Positions 11,901 through 23,800 of a stretch of 64,000 nt of DNA are shown piece by piece. The DNA is from Macrostomum hystrix (taxonomy: Eukaryota > Platyhelminthes > Macrostomidae). Made by a program: the position numbers and the translations under genes. Below the pieces are notes generated by a model, which saw only the letters and a list, made by a program, of their open reading frames with translations, did no database searches and was not told the origin of the DNA. The stretch is from assembly GCA_950097015.1 (NCBI GenBank), contig CATNEN010000003.1, positions 9,219,501-9,283,500 of the forward strand. The letters are read 5' to 3'. The number at the start of each line of letters is the position of its first letter. Position 1 is the stretch's first letter.

Positions 11901-14900
11901 GTGTTTGTTGAGTAGGCTGTTTGTTGAGTAGGGTGTTTGTTGAGTAGGGTGTTTGTTGAGTAGGCTGTTTGTTGAGTAGAGTGTTTGTTGAGTAGGGTGT
12001 TGGTTGAGTAGGGTGTTTGTTGAGTAGGCTGTTTGTTGAGTAGGGTGTTTGTTGAGTAGGGTGTTTGTTGAGTAGGGTGTTTGTTGAGTAGGGTGTTGGT
12101 TGAGTAGGCTGTTTGTTGAGTAGGGTGTTTGTTGAGTAGGCTGTTTGTTGAGTAGGGTGTTTGTTGAGTAGGGTGTTTGTTGAGTAGGGTGTTTGTTAAG
12201 TAGGGTGTTTGTTGAGTAGGGTGTTTGTTGAGAAGGGTGTTGGTTGAGTAGGGTGTTTGTTGAGTAGGCTGTTTGTTGAGTATGGTGTTTGTTGAGAAGG
12301 GTGTTGGTTGAGTAGGGTGTTGGTTGAGTAGGGTGTTTGTTGAGTAGGGTGTTGGTTGAGTAGGGTGTTGGTTGAGTAGGGTGTTTGTTGAGTAGGGTGT
12401 TGGTTGAGTAGGGTGTTGGTTGAGTAGGGTGTTGATTTGTTTAAGAATGTGAGTTGGTTGTTACAGTGACACAATAAGCTGACGCGACATTATAAACATG
12501 TTAATTGTTTAAATTTTTTTGTCATGTGTCTAATATTCTAAATATTCCTTGCCTAAATGACTCACGTGTACTCACTAATTCAAAACCGCAGTCACCATAG
12601 TAGTGCTGAGTCGGCTAGTCTATCGCAAAGGCGTGGACCTGTTGTCCCGCGTGATTCCTATCATCTGCTCCCGTCATGAGGATGTTCGCTTTCTGATTGG
12701 CGGCGAAGGGCCCAAACGGCTAGTCCTCGAAGAGCTACGAGAACGACTGGGCATTCAGGATAGGGTGCTGCTGCAGGGCCAGGTGCCGCATCACCAGGTA
12801 ACATCGCGGGGGAGTATTTCAAATACCCACTGCCTACTTCACTATAGCTCCCAAGCCGACTAAACCATTTTCGTAAAAGTCCACCATCTGAATCTAAACT
12901 GTCCGCCCTTTACGATGAACGATGAACTAATTTTCAATGCCATCCGCAGTCAGCATCGTCGGAAATTCAGAGCTATTTATGTCGAAGACACTGGTGACAA
13001 GGAGAGCTAATATTGCTCTGTGTAAACCTCTATGGCCTAGAGGTTCCCCTAGGCTACAATCTCCTAGGCTACAGTCTCCTAGGCTACAGTCTCTTTGGCT
13101 ACAATCTCTTTGGCTACAGTCTCCTAGGCTACAATCTCCTAGGCTACAATCTCTTTGGCTACAATCTCTTTGGCTACAATCTCCTAGGCTACAAACTCCT
13201 AGGCTACAGTCTCCTAGGCTACAGTCTCCTAGGCTACAAACTCCTAGGCTACAGTCTCCTAGGCTACAATCTCCTAGGCTACAATCTCTTTGGCTACAGT
13301 CTCCTAGGCTACAATCTCCTAGGCTACAATCTCCTAGGCTACAATCTCCTAGGCTACAATCACTCAAAATTTCAGGTGAGATCCCATCTAGTGAGAGGCG
13401 ATATCTTCTTAAACACCTCCCTAACGGAAGCATTCTGCATGGCCATACTGGAGGGCGCCAGTTGCGGCTTATCAGTTGTCAGCACGGATGTTGGCGGGAT
13501 ACCGGAGGTTCTACCCCCCGGCCTAATCCGATTAGCTAAGCCTGACGCCGCTTCTCTAACGGCCGCCCTAGAATTGGCCATAGACGATTGTCGACGCAGC
13601 GACGATGATCCGAATTATTCAAAGCCGGAAGGGCGCCGCAAACCGGAGGAATTTTATAGGCTGCACGCGGCTGTTAGAGATATTTACACTTGGAGAAATG
13701 TAGCTCTAAGAACCGAGTGTGTCTATAACCTGGTGCTTGCCAAAGGTGCAGCTGAACCAACTAGACAGAGGCTGGCTAACTATATCACCGCCTGCGGACC
13801 AGTTGGCGGCAAAATCTTCCTGATTTTTGCCCTGCTTAATCTGCTTCTGGCCTGGCTATTGCAAAGACTGCAGCCTGCTGAGGTGATACTTGGTGATTCT
13901 TGGGGATTAGGCTAGGGATTATTTTGGGATTACTCCCTGAATTAGGCAAAGGATTATTTTGGGATTATTGGCTGGATTAAGCTAGGGGTTATTTTGGGAT
14001 ACTTGGCTGTATTAGGCTAGGGATTCTTTGCTTGAATTAGGCAAGGGATTATATTAGAGTTCTTGGCTGGATTAGGCTAGGGATTCTTTTGGGATTATTC
14101 CCTGGATTTGGCTAGGGATTCTTTTGGGATTCTTTGCTTGAATTAGGCAAGGGATTATATTAGAGTTCTTGGCTGGATTAGGCTAGGGATTCTTTTGGGA
14201 TTATTCCCTGGATTTGGCTAGGGATTCTTTTGGGATTCTTGTCTGGATTAGGCTAGGGATTCTTTTGGGATTATTCCCTGGATTTGGCTAGGGGTTCTTT
14301 TGGGATTCTTGTCTGGATTATGCTAGGGATTCTTTTGGGATTCTTGTCTGGATTAGGCTAGAGATTCTTTTAGGATTATTCCCTGGATTAGGCTAGAGAT
14401 TCTTTTAGGATTATTCCCTGGATTAGGCTAGGGATTCTTTTGGGATTCTTTGCTGGAATTAGGCAAGGGATTATATTAGAGTTCTTGGCTGGATTAGGCT
14501 AGGGATTCTTTTGGGATTCTTGGCTGGATTAGGCTAGGGATTCTTTTGGGATTCTTGGCTGGATTAGGCTAGGGATTCTTTTGGGATTCTTGGCTGGATT
14601 AGGCTAGGGATTCTTTTGGGATTCTTGGCTGGATTAGGCTAGGGATTCTTTTGGGATTATTCCCTGGATTAGGCTAGGGATTCTTTTGGGATTATTCCCT
14701 GGATTAGGCTAGGGATTCTTTTGGGATTATTCCCTGGATTAGGCTAGGAATTCTTTTGGGATTCTTGGCTGGATTCTTGGCATTCTTTCTAGAATGAGTC
14801 TACAGATTCTTGGTTAACTGAAAAGTTTTTTAATATAGCAACCTGTGTTTTCCACTACTTGCAGTAGAAACATTTGAAAGTAAAACAGAAAATTCTGAAT

Positions 14901-15042
14901 TAGAGGGTTTTTGTGTTAAAGAAAACCTACTCTACATTTTCCTACTTATGTAAACAAATGTTTCCAGCGCATGGAGCCTGGTATCGCGCCGGATCAGAAG
15001 AAGCTTATGCGCATTGACGCTACTTCAGAGGTCAGTCAGTGA
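8980..15042 (+). CDS. PIGA: PIG-A, catalytic subunit of GPI-GlcNAc transferase
   Basis: Transfers GlcNAc from UDP-GlcNAc to phosphatidylinositol on the cytoplasmic face of the ER, the first step of GPI-anchor synthesis. Six exons: 8980-9237, 10581-10879, 11488-11603, 12592-12797, 13376-13882 and 14968-15042. All phases fit and give 486 residues, about the human length. Motifs in order: [99 protein letters not shown], then [17 protein letters not shown] with the GT4-family EX7E pair (E311, E319), VGGIPEVLP and [12 protein letters not shown] hydrophobic segment near residues 439-457 fits the single ER membrane anchor. The last exon gives a short polar tail. The gene is intact. Every intron contains a different minisatellite. 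Confidence 0.96.
9305..10475 (+). repeat. PIG-A intron 1 minisatellite, 31-bp unit, about 38 copies
   Basis: Unit of 31 bp: GCGATTCCTTGGAATATTGG followed by TGTCTGATAAG. Variants alternate CTTGGAA, CTTGGGA and CATAGGA. The array fills most of the 1.34-kb intron and starts about 65 bp after the donor. All minus-strand frames are open because 31 is not a multiple of three and no frame meets a stop. Confidence 0.95.
10922..11415 (+). repeat. PIG-A intron 2 minisatellite, 31-bp unit, about 16 copies
   Basis: Unit of 31 bp containing CCTTCTCAGATTCTCATTCT followed by GAGCACTCTAT. Main variants are GAGCAC/AAGCAC and ATTCTC/ATTATC. It has the same period as intron 1 but an unrelated sequence, and starts about 40 bp after the donor. 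Confidence 0.95.
11640..12435 (+). repeat. PIG-A intron 3 minisatellite, 16-bp unit, about 50 copies
   Basis: Unit GAGTAGGGTGTTTGTT, with TTGGTT and GGCTG variants. The coding strand is almost free of C, giving very strong strand asymmetry. The array begins about 35 bp after the donor. Confidence 0.95.
12806..13036 (+). repeat. Dispersed repeat of about 220 bp, copy A (PIG-A intron 4)
   Basis: Aligns over its length with the minus strand of 36583-36806. Shared blocks are GTATTTCAAATACCCACTGC, CGTAAAAGTCCACCAT, AGTCAGCATCGT and CTCTGTGTAAACCTCTATGG. One end is a near-perfect palindrome. It abuts the intron's minisatellite. It has no coding potential, so it could be a SINE fragment or a small non-autonomous DNA element. 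Confidence 0.8.
13040..13365 (+). repeat. PIG-A intron 4 minisatellite, 15-bp unit, about 21 copies
   Basis: Unit CTCCTAGGCTACAAT or CTCTTTGGCTACAGT. Because 15 is a multiple of three, one frame (LLGYN repeats) runs open into PIG-A exon 5 in the coding frame. The array ends about 10 bp before the acceptor. Confidence 0.95.
13890..14790 (+). repeat. PIG-A intron 5 minisatellite, 35-bp unit
   Basis: Unit of 35 bp containing GGATTAGGCTAGGGATTCTT, then TTGGGATTCTTGGCT. Internal halves resemble one another (GGGATT-type sub-repeats). It starts within about 10-20 bp of the donor; the first degenerate copies already read GGTGATTCTTGGGGATTAGG. Confidence 0.93.
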
Positions 15043-15369
15043 CATCTACTTTTTTCAATAGAAAAATAATGTCTGTTTTATAATAGATTAGTCGTTTCTT
15101 GTTGAGATAAAGTTTTATAATTGTTTTCCTATGTAACGAGTTTTTCGAGTTGTACATGTATGTCTGTCATCATTCGCAATTTCAGAGGTCAAATACAATC
15201 AATTGTATCAATTGGATCAATTTTAAACATTAAACTAATAAGCGAAAGTTCGCAGGTTTATTTATTTATATGTTTCAACACTATTCTATCTATAATTACA
15301 TCATTATCTATCACTCTATAGCTAATCTATATAATTCTATGTCCTCTGTATCACTCTCTGCCCCTCTAC

Positions 15370-16600
15370 CCAAGCTACTCTCCTTTATCTCGCTCCTATC
15401 TCTCTCTCTCTCCTCTACCTTTGTCTTCCGTATCTACCTCTCTTATCAATCTCTGTCTCACTTATCTACTTCTCTCCTATTTACCTCTCTCCTGTCTACC
15501 TCTCTCCTATCTACCTCTCTCATATCTACCTCTCTTATCTACCTCTCTCATATCTACCTCTCTCATATCTACCTCTCTCCTATCTACCTCTCTCATATCT
15601 ACCTCTCTCATATCTACCTCTCTCCTATCTACCTCTCTCATATCTACCTCTCTCCTGTCTACCTCTCCTATCTACTTCTCTTCCATATCTACCTTCCTCC
15701 TCTACCCATCTCTCTCTCCTTTCTACCCCTCTCCTATCTACCCCTCTCCTATCTACCCCTCTCCTATCTACCCCTCTCCTATCTACTTCTCTCCCATCTA
15801 CCTCTCTTATATCTACCTCTCTCATATCTACCTCTCTCATATCTAACTCTCTCCTATCTACCTCTCATATCTACCTCTCTTCCATATCTACCTCTCTCCT
15901 CTACCCATCTCTCTCTCATATCTACCCCTCTCCTATCTACCCCTCTCCTATCTACCTCTCTCATCTACCTCTCTCCTATCTACCCTTCTCCTATCTACCT
16001 CTCTCATCTAACTCTCTCCTATCTAACTCTCTCCTATCTACCTCTCTCATATCTACCTATCATATCTACCTCTCTCATATCTAGCTCTCATATCTACCTC
16101 TCTCCTATCTACCTCTTCTATCTACCTCTCTTCCATATCTACCTCTCTCCTATCTACCTCTCCTATCTACCTCTGTTCCATATCTACCTCTCTCCTATCT
16201 ACCTCTCCTATCTACCTCTGTTCCATATCTACCTCTCTCCTATCTACCTCTCCTATCTACCTCTCTTCCATATCTACCTCTCTCCTCTACCCATCTCTCT
16301 CCTATCTACCCCTCTCCTATCTACCTCTCTTCTATCTACTTCTCTCCCATCTACCTCTCTAATCAAGCTCTCTCCTATCTAACTCTCTCCCATCTACCTC
16401 TCTCATATCTACCTCTCTCCTATCTACCTCTCTCATATCTACCTCTCTCCTATCAACCTCTCCTATCTACCTCTCTCCTCTACCCATCTCTTTCTCCTAT
16501 CTACTCCTCTCTCCTCTACCCCTCTCTCCATTATCTACATCTTGGTATCTCAGTCTATCTCTCCCCCGTCTACCTCTCCTTTGCGCCCTTCTAACTCTTC
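15370..16600 (+). repeat. Pyrimidine-rich minisatellite downstream of PIG-A, 15-bp unit
   Basis: About 80 copies of CTACCTCTCTCATAT or CTACCTCTCTCCTAT with many one- to three-base length variants. It starts about 330 bp after the PIG-A stop. The intervening 15043-15369 is AT-rich and shows nothing recognisable. Confidence 0.92.
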
Positions 16601-17154
16601 TATACGTCTCCATGTCATGCTCTCACTGCGTAAACAGTTACCTGTGTAACAGGCAGGGGTTCTGTGCTGTGCCGTTAAAATACTGAAAAAGTATTCAACA
16701 AAATGCTTCTACTCTCTCGAGTGAATCGGTATTTTCGGCTCGTGAAAGTGCAATCACGTTCTTGACATTCTTCATGAAGGTGAACATTTTTTATGCGATT
16801 TCTTTATTACCTCGCTTACTCTTTGCTTTTTATCTTATCTGATTATTTTTTTGCACTTTTGGGTGTTACACCTCATTCTCTATGGTGCTTGCAATCGTTA
16901 AAGTCAGGTTAGTCATAAACCAACTAACTAAACTATACTAGCTCAGCTATGAGACCCAGCCGACATTCATTATCGGTAAAATGATCAGATTTCAAAAATG
17001 CTATCTAGCCTAGCATGCTTTGCTCAAAGTTTATATATGATCTCATCGATTCGGTGGATCACAACTTATAACTTTCTCCCTCTCTACCCCTCACTGTGTC
17101 ATCTACTCTCCGTCTCCGTCATCTCAACATTTCCTTTACCCCCGATATTAAATT
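16601..17154. other. Intergenic spacer, nothing recognised
   Basis: AT-rich unique sequence between two pyrimidine-rich arrays. No ORF with family features, RNA gene or transposon signature was seen. Confidence 0.4.
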
Positions 17155-18010
17155 ACTTCTACCCTTCTGCCAGTGTGCTCTACCCTTCTGCCAGTGTCCT
17201 TTACCCTTCTGTCAGTGTCCTCTACCCTTCTGCCAGTGTGCTCTACCCTTCTGCCAGTGTGCTCTACCCTTCTGCCAGTGTGCTCTACCCTTCTGCCAGT
17301 GTGCTCTACCCTTCTGTCAGTGTCCTCTACCCTTCTGCCAGTGTGCTCTACCCTTCTGCCAGTGTCCTTTACCCTTCTGTCAGTGTCCTCTACCCTTCTG
17401 CCAGTGTCCTTTACCCTTCTGCCAGTGTGCTCTACCCTTCTGCCAGTGTGCTCTACACTTCTGCTAGTGTCCTCTACCCTTCTGCCAGTGTCCTCTACCC
17501 ATCTGCCAGTGTGCTCTACCCTTCTGCCAGTGTCCTCTACCCTTCTGCCAGTGTCCTCTACCCTTCTGCCAGTGTCCTCTACCCTTCTGCCAGTGTCCTC
17601 TACCCTTCTGCCAGTGTCCTCTACCCTTCTGCCAGTGTCCTCTACCCTTCTGCCAGTGTCCTCTACCCTTCTGCCAGTGTCCTTTACCCTTCTGCCAGTG
17701 TGCTCTACCCTTCTGCCAGTGTCCTTTACCCTTCTGCCAGTGTCCTCTACCCCTCTCCTAGTGCCCTCTACCCCTTTCACAGTTTCCTTCATCCCTCTTC
17801 CAGTGTCCTCAACCTCTCTCCCAACGTCCTCTACCCTCGTTTAAGTGCCTTTTACCCCTCTCCTAGTGTCCTCTACCCCTCTTCTGGTGTCTTACACCCC
17901 TCTCGCAGTGTCCTCTGCCCCCATTTAAGTGTCTTCTGCCCCTCTCTCAGTGCCCTCTACCACAGTTAAAGTGTCTTCTGCCCCTCTCCCAGTGTCTTCT
18001 ACCCCTCACC
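17155..18010 (+). repeat. 21-bp minisatellite, TACCCTTCTGCCAGTGT-like
   Basis: About 30 crisp copies of CTCTACCCTTCTGCCAGTGT plus one base, decaying from about 17750 on into variants with CCTCTCCTAGTGTC. The period is a multiple of three, so several frames are open; these are not genes. Confidence 0.94.
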
Positions 18011-18534
18011 TTGTGTCCTTTATTCCAATTAAACTGTATTCCTTTTAACTGTTGTGTCTTGTATTCTACACTCAAAATACTGTCAGCTTCTATTTAGTCA
18101 TAGTTATTATTGATTTTTAACAATCACTACATCAATCCCATCTATTACCCTAACATCGTTCGCCGTTTGTGCGCCTACGAGTACTAGTGTTAAAAAGTCT
18201 TGTCTAGACATTGCACAAAACAACAGAATGAAGAATTCAAGGAAATTCAATAGAGTGCTGCAGTATTCAAACTGAATGAATGCTATTTAATGAGGCGTAT
18301 ATTATTCATTGAATTTGAATAAACTTGTTAGTCTGTTACCTTTGTGGTTTCCAATTACATCTGCTAGGGGCACTATTACCCGTCAATGCCACCTTATTAA
18401 ACTGGCGTCTGTTGCATATCCTATATGTCTATTCGATTAGTTTGCATTGCTAGTAACCTTGCAACAACTCCTAGTTAGGGAGATCCATCTAGAGTTGTAA
18501 CTGGAAACAGAGAGGTAGAGTGATACAGGTTTCA
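18011..18534. other. Intergenic spacer, nothing recognised
   Basis: AT-rich unique sequence between the 21-bp and the GA-rich arrays. No gene or mobile element was recognised. Confidence 0.4.
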
Positions 18535-19255
18535 GTGAAAAAGTAGTAAAGTGAGAGAGAGGTAGAGTGAGAGAGAGGTAGAGTGAGAGAGAGAGATTGA
18601 GAGAGAGGTAGAGTGAGAGAGAGGTAGAGTGAGAGAGAGGTAAGAGTGAGAGAGAGGTAGAGTGAGAGAGAGGTAGAGTGAGAGAGAGGTAAGAGTGAGA
18701 GAGAGGTAGAGTGAGAGAGAGGTAGAGTGAGAGATAGGTTGAGTGAGAGAGAGATAGAGTGAGAGAGATAGAGTGAGAGAGAGATTGAGAGAGAGAGAGA
18801 TTGAGAGAGAGGTAGAGTGAGAGAGATAGAGTGAGAGAGTGGTAAGAGTGAGAGAGAGGTAGAGTGAGAGAGAGGTAGAGTGAGAGAGAGGTTGAGTGAG
18901 AGAGAGGTATAGTGAGTGAGAGGTAGAATGAGAGAGATAGAGTGAGAGAGAGATTGAGAGAGAGGTAGAGTGAGAGAGATAGAGTGAGAGAGAGATTGAG
19001 AGAGAGGTAGAGTGAGAGAGAGATTGAGAGAGAGGTAGAGTGAGAGAGAGGTACAGTGAGAGAGAGGTAGAGTTAGAGAGAGGTAGAGTGAGAGAGAGGT
19101 ACAGTGAGAGAGAGGTAGAGTGAGAGAGAGGTAGAGTTAGAGAGAGGTAGAGTGAGAGAGAGGTAGAGTGAGAGAAAGGTACAGTGAGAGAGAGGTACAG
19201 TGAGAGAGAGGTAGAGTTAGAGAGAGGTAGAGTTAGAGAGAGGTAGATTGAGAGA
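18535..19255 (+). repeat. Polypurine GA-rich minisatellite, about 16-bp unit
   Basis: About 45 copies of GAGAGAGGTAGAGTGA with length variants. The plus strand is almost entirely A and G with a single T per unit. Confidence 0.93.
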
Positions 19256-20872
19256 CTGAGAATTGGATGTATGCAATTAAAGATTATATAATAACTTAAT
19301 AACTTATGCACATTCAGTTTGGCACTGGAGTCCCTCAGTCTAAGCTGTTTTAATCGCAATTGAACAAACACAGCGGCGGCGCATAATGAAAGCGCTCGAG
19401 CGGATGGTACAATCAGGACTCGCATACAGTTTTATGCACAATGCTAACTTAATTCATTCAAGTAAATATAGGACAGAAGAAGCAGAACACATATTAATGC
19501 GCTGGTGCTTGCCAGTTGCCTATAATTTCTATGCCGCGTTCGCTCTACATTCTACAATAATATTTATTTCATCTCCATAAATGGTCTTTAGCTGCCGAGG
19601 GTTCAGTCGAATCAGTTAGTCAAACTGTTTTTCTCGCTTGATCGTTGCTCTGTGAGCGTATATAAAAATTCTAGCAGAGCAATGGCCACTATTTTGCTGT
19701 TTTTCGCATGCATACAGATTAGTAAACGCTGGGTTAGGGAGAGAGTGAAGTACATATATTGGTAACTATGGCATTTTGCGCTCGGTTCAACCCGTTCAAT
19801 GAAACGCTTATCGCCTTGGCATGTTTATGTACGCGCCTAAATACTAAAAAATGTTAAAAGCGCATTTGTCCTAAAAATAGGAGGGCAATGCCTAAATGTT
19901 ATCTTAAATGCTATTGAAGCCGTATGGGCTGGCGCTGCTTTTGTTTGTGCATTTGCGCTAGAGTTGCAAATGCAAATGAATGAATGAATGTATGCTTGTG
20001 TGCATTTTTTCGCATAAGCCCAGACCTGCATTCTGCATACAATGACTGCGCCATTGAATAATACCGCAGTAATCAAAACTGGGGGAAGGTTCACCCCTAT
20101 CCACCCCACTTCAAACTCCGTATTCATTCTGTTTCTCGTTTGGACATGCCAGATCTGTCGTATGAATGGGGGGTAAGGAAGAAATCAAATGTACATCGAG
20201 TGTACATTTAGCATTTAACTCCCACCCCCTCCATAATTTTCATCCGTTTCTCTAGTCTGCACAAACCCACCCCATTTTGGCAGTGTACGCGCGGTCTGAA
20301 GAGAGAGAGAGGAGTACATTAAACTTGGGGTTGCCTTACCCCCGGGGTTGAAAACCCTGTCAGTTTTCTAACTCTCTCTCTGCGCCATACCCACCCTCCT
20401 TCAGGCCATAATCAAACCCTGCTACTGCTGGGCCTGTATATTCATAATACCCCTGCTGTTCTCTGTTCTGTCTCCTCTTTCTCCTGGTCTGCGTTCCTCT
20501 GCTGCTAGCATTTTTCTAAACAACGCATTAGCGCCTTCGCAACCAACGCCCTCTCTGTCTCAACTCTTTCTTCGCGTCTTCTCTTCCTTTTTTCTCTCAG
20601 CTTTTGTCTGAGCTGAGCTTGTTTTGTTCCATCATCTTGCTTCTCCCTGAAACCAGAAAGCATTTGTATCATCAATATATTGTGTTTTCAAGCAAATAAA
20701 GCATTAAGCAAGTTTTGTATTATTTTATCACGGAAGTGCCAGCAGATTTTGCATTGTTAGGCTTTAGAACATAACATTAAAGCGAAGCTTTTAAGATACA
20801 TGTACTGCGTTGAATCAATTCTTAACTGCACCTAGCATTAGCCAAAACTTCAATCGAAAAAAATTGAGCCCG
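19256..20872. other. Upstream region of the p53-like gene
   Basis: Unique sequence, including a TATA-like TATATAAAAA at about 19659 and short GAGA stretches near 20300. An acceptor-like TTAACTGCACCTAGCATTAG ends at 20841, 31 nt before the proposed ATG. The promoter position is not certain. Confidence 0.35.
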
Positions 20873-23800
20873 ATGTCACTGTCAGCTCCACCTGGCGCCG
20901 GGTCTGCTGCGTCAACTTTTGATCTGTCCGACTCGCCTGAAAGCAGCGGCTCGCTGTTCCTATCGTTGTCTGGGGCGTAAGTACACTGATTATTAAGTGC
21001 AAAATTTAAAGGGAGTCTGACCCATTCCCTGACCTACCCATCTGACCTACCCACCTGACCTACCCATCTGACCTACCCATCTGACCTACCCATCTGAACT
21101 ACCCACCTGACCTACAAACCTGACCTACCCACCTGACCTACCCATCTGACCTACCCACCTGACCTATCTGACCTACCCACCTGACCTACACACCTGACCT
21201 ACCCACCTGACCTACACACCTGACCTACACACCTGACCTACCCACCTGACCTACCTATATTACCTACCCACCTGACCTACCTATCTGACCTACCTACCTG
21301 ACCTACCTACCTGACCTACCCACCTGACCTACCCATCTGACCAACCCACCTGACCTACCAACCTGACCTACCTATCTGAGGTCAGTTTGAGTCTGACCAA
21401 TTCCCTGACCTACCCACCTCACCTAGAAAAGTCAGTTTGAGTCTACTCATTCCCTGGCCTACCCACCTGACCTAGATCAGAGTCAGTTTGAGTCTGACCC
21501 ATTCCCCAACCCAACTCAAACTGTTCTCAAGCGCGTCGCCATTCTCATCGAGCGTGTCGTGCGGCAATTATTCGTTGAGCAACTCAAACTCGTCGGAGTC
21601 GCCAGGCACTCTGAGTCAAAACTCGGGCATTGTTATCGCTCAGAGTTGGCTGCCACAGCAACAGGATCTGAGGGACGACCCGTTCGCCAAGTTTCACACC
21701 TACTCTGTGCATTGTCAGGGTCAGAATGAGAGCGAATTGGATCCAAGTCAGACAACTATAGTTGATGATTGGTGTCAAAATAATTTCTTGACATCGCAGA
21801 ACCAGTTGCACAGCTTTATGCAACAGCAGCAGCAGCCGGCAGTAGGTCAAATAGGCATTGTTCATCATGCCAGTCTTCAAGCTGGTATTCATGTAAGTAT
21901 AAACTTCATTTTAAGAAGCTTTCTGTTGGTTTTTATTTTAAACTAATAATTTCACTGTTAAACTTGAATACAGTACGAATGCATAGGGTTTAGCAGTTTG
22001 CTCGTTAAAATAATTCTAAGGTGCCTACAAAATCTTTTTTTTAGATCTCTCTTTACCTTATGGTTACCTTATAATTGCCACAGGAGTCTGTTAAGACAAG
22101 TTAATTAAAGGACTGTAGAAACGTTTTCTGACTAAAGGCTTATTAAGTATATGCTACACGTAGCAATGGCATCTGCAAAACTGGAACATTATAATCCTTC
22201 GTTTTGGATTTGATTTCCACTTTTAAATCTAATAGATTAGCTTATAATGATTTCTGATTTCCCATCGACTTACTCTCATCCCAATGGGGATGATAATCCC
22301 ATGTAGGTAAATAAGGGATGATGAGCCCAAAGTAAGTTCTGGATAATTATAATTCCCTGACAGGTAAATTAGGGATAATGATCCCAGAGTAAAATGTGGA
22401 CGATAATCCCAAAGTAAATTTGGGATGATAATCCCATTGAAAATAAGGGATAATAATCCTATAACAAATTAGGGATAATGATCCGATAGGAAATTAGGGA
22501 TGATAATCCCATAGGAAATTAGGGATGATAATCCCATAGGAAATTAAGGATGATAATCCTATTGGAAATAAGGGCAGTGCTGATAATCCCAAAGGAAATT
22601 AGGGATGATAATCCCAAAGTAAATTGTGGATGATAATCCCATAGGAAATTAGGGATGATAATCCCATAGTAATTAGGTATGATAATCCTATAGGAAACTA
22701 GGGCAGGGCTGATAATCACAAAGGAAATTGGGGACGATAATCCCAAAGGTATTAAATGCCTGGAGATTATTATAATACCTTCCCTAATTTCCCACGAGTT
22801 TTAATCCACAATTTACCTTGGGATTATCAATATCATCCCCTCGTCAACGTTTAGAATCTAGATGCACAAGACTTAAAAAGACCTTTAATCGCAAAATGAT
22901 TCCCCAATCTACGACAGGGAGAGGCCGTGATCTTTGGCGGCATCGATCTGGGCCAACCAGACGATCCGGATGGCCAGCAAAGAGCCGCTTTTGAAGCCTA
23001 CAGCGGCGACGCCTTCTCCAGCTTCTCTGTTCGGCCCCAGATGCTGGTGGAATGCAGAGGCGACAGTCTGCATAATAGAATCTTTGAACGGGGCGAGAAC
23101 TACTTTGGGGTGAGTGTTTTAGCTATGATTGATAATATATTTAATAATTGATTACACCTGACATAATTGAGTCATTGACCCAAACCTCAATTACACCAGC
23201 TGACTGCCAGTACCCATTTAACAGCTGGGTGAATTGAAACAATTCAGAGTTAGATGTCTTGCTAAAGGATACAAATTTTCCAATGGAGTCGGGAATCGAA
23301 CCCCCGACTTTCGTGACTTTTTTGTAGCTATCGTAAAATGGGAAGTAACTTAACACACCTATGGCTTACCCCTTACTTTTCGAAACTACTTTAGTTCGCT
23401 TATGTACTGCCCTCGTGCTTAAAACTCGGTTTAACAATCGCGTCAGCCTATTGCGCTGAGAGTCCTGGGCTCGAATCCGCGGCCAGACCACACTGATAGC
23501 GAAGAGAAGGCTTTGGGGGACTTGTGCAATGAACATTGTAGTGTAGTGTGTACACAATAAGAAAGTCAGGAACCGCAGATGTACACACCTGTCTCCTTCG
23601 TCCCTCATACAGTTCAGTGTTGAAGATCGTCGTCTATTAGAATCGGCCATTCTCCAAGACGAACCAACCGTCTCTAAGCAGCAGCAGCAGCAGCAACTAA
23701 AAGACCAGCCAATTGAGCAATCCGGCAATCCGCTGCTGACGCATTTTCCGCGTCGCAAACTGGACGCCGACCTGCGCGTGCCGGCTTGCGTCTACCTGGA

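Noticed and set aside
16998-17969. 323-codon ORF with YPSASVL repeats and its antisense partner
   Set aside because: Product of a 21-bp tandem repeat in intergenic DNA; no start context or domain.
19659-19668. TATA-like TATATAAAAA as promoter of the p53-like gene
   Set aside because: It is 1.2 kb upstream of the ATG in AT-rich DNA with no supporting initiator; kept only as a note in the upstream-region entry.
23141-23356. 71-codon minus-strand ORF in p53-like intron 3
   Set aside because: It lies within the SINE family 2 copy; no protein family match is apparent.
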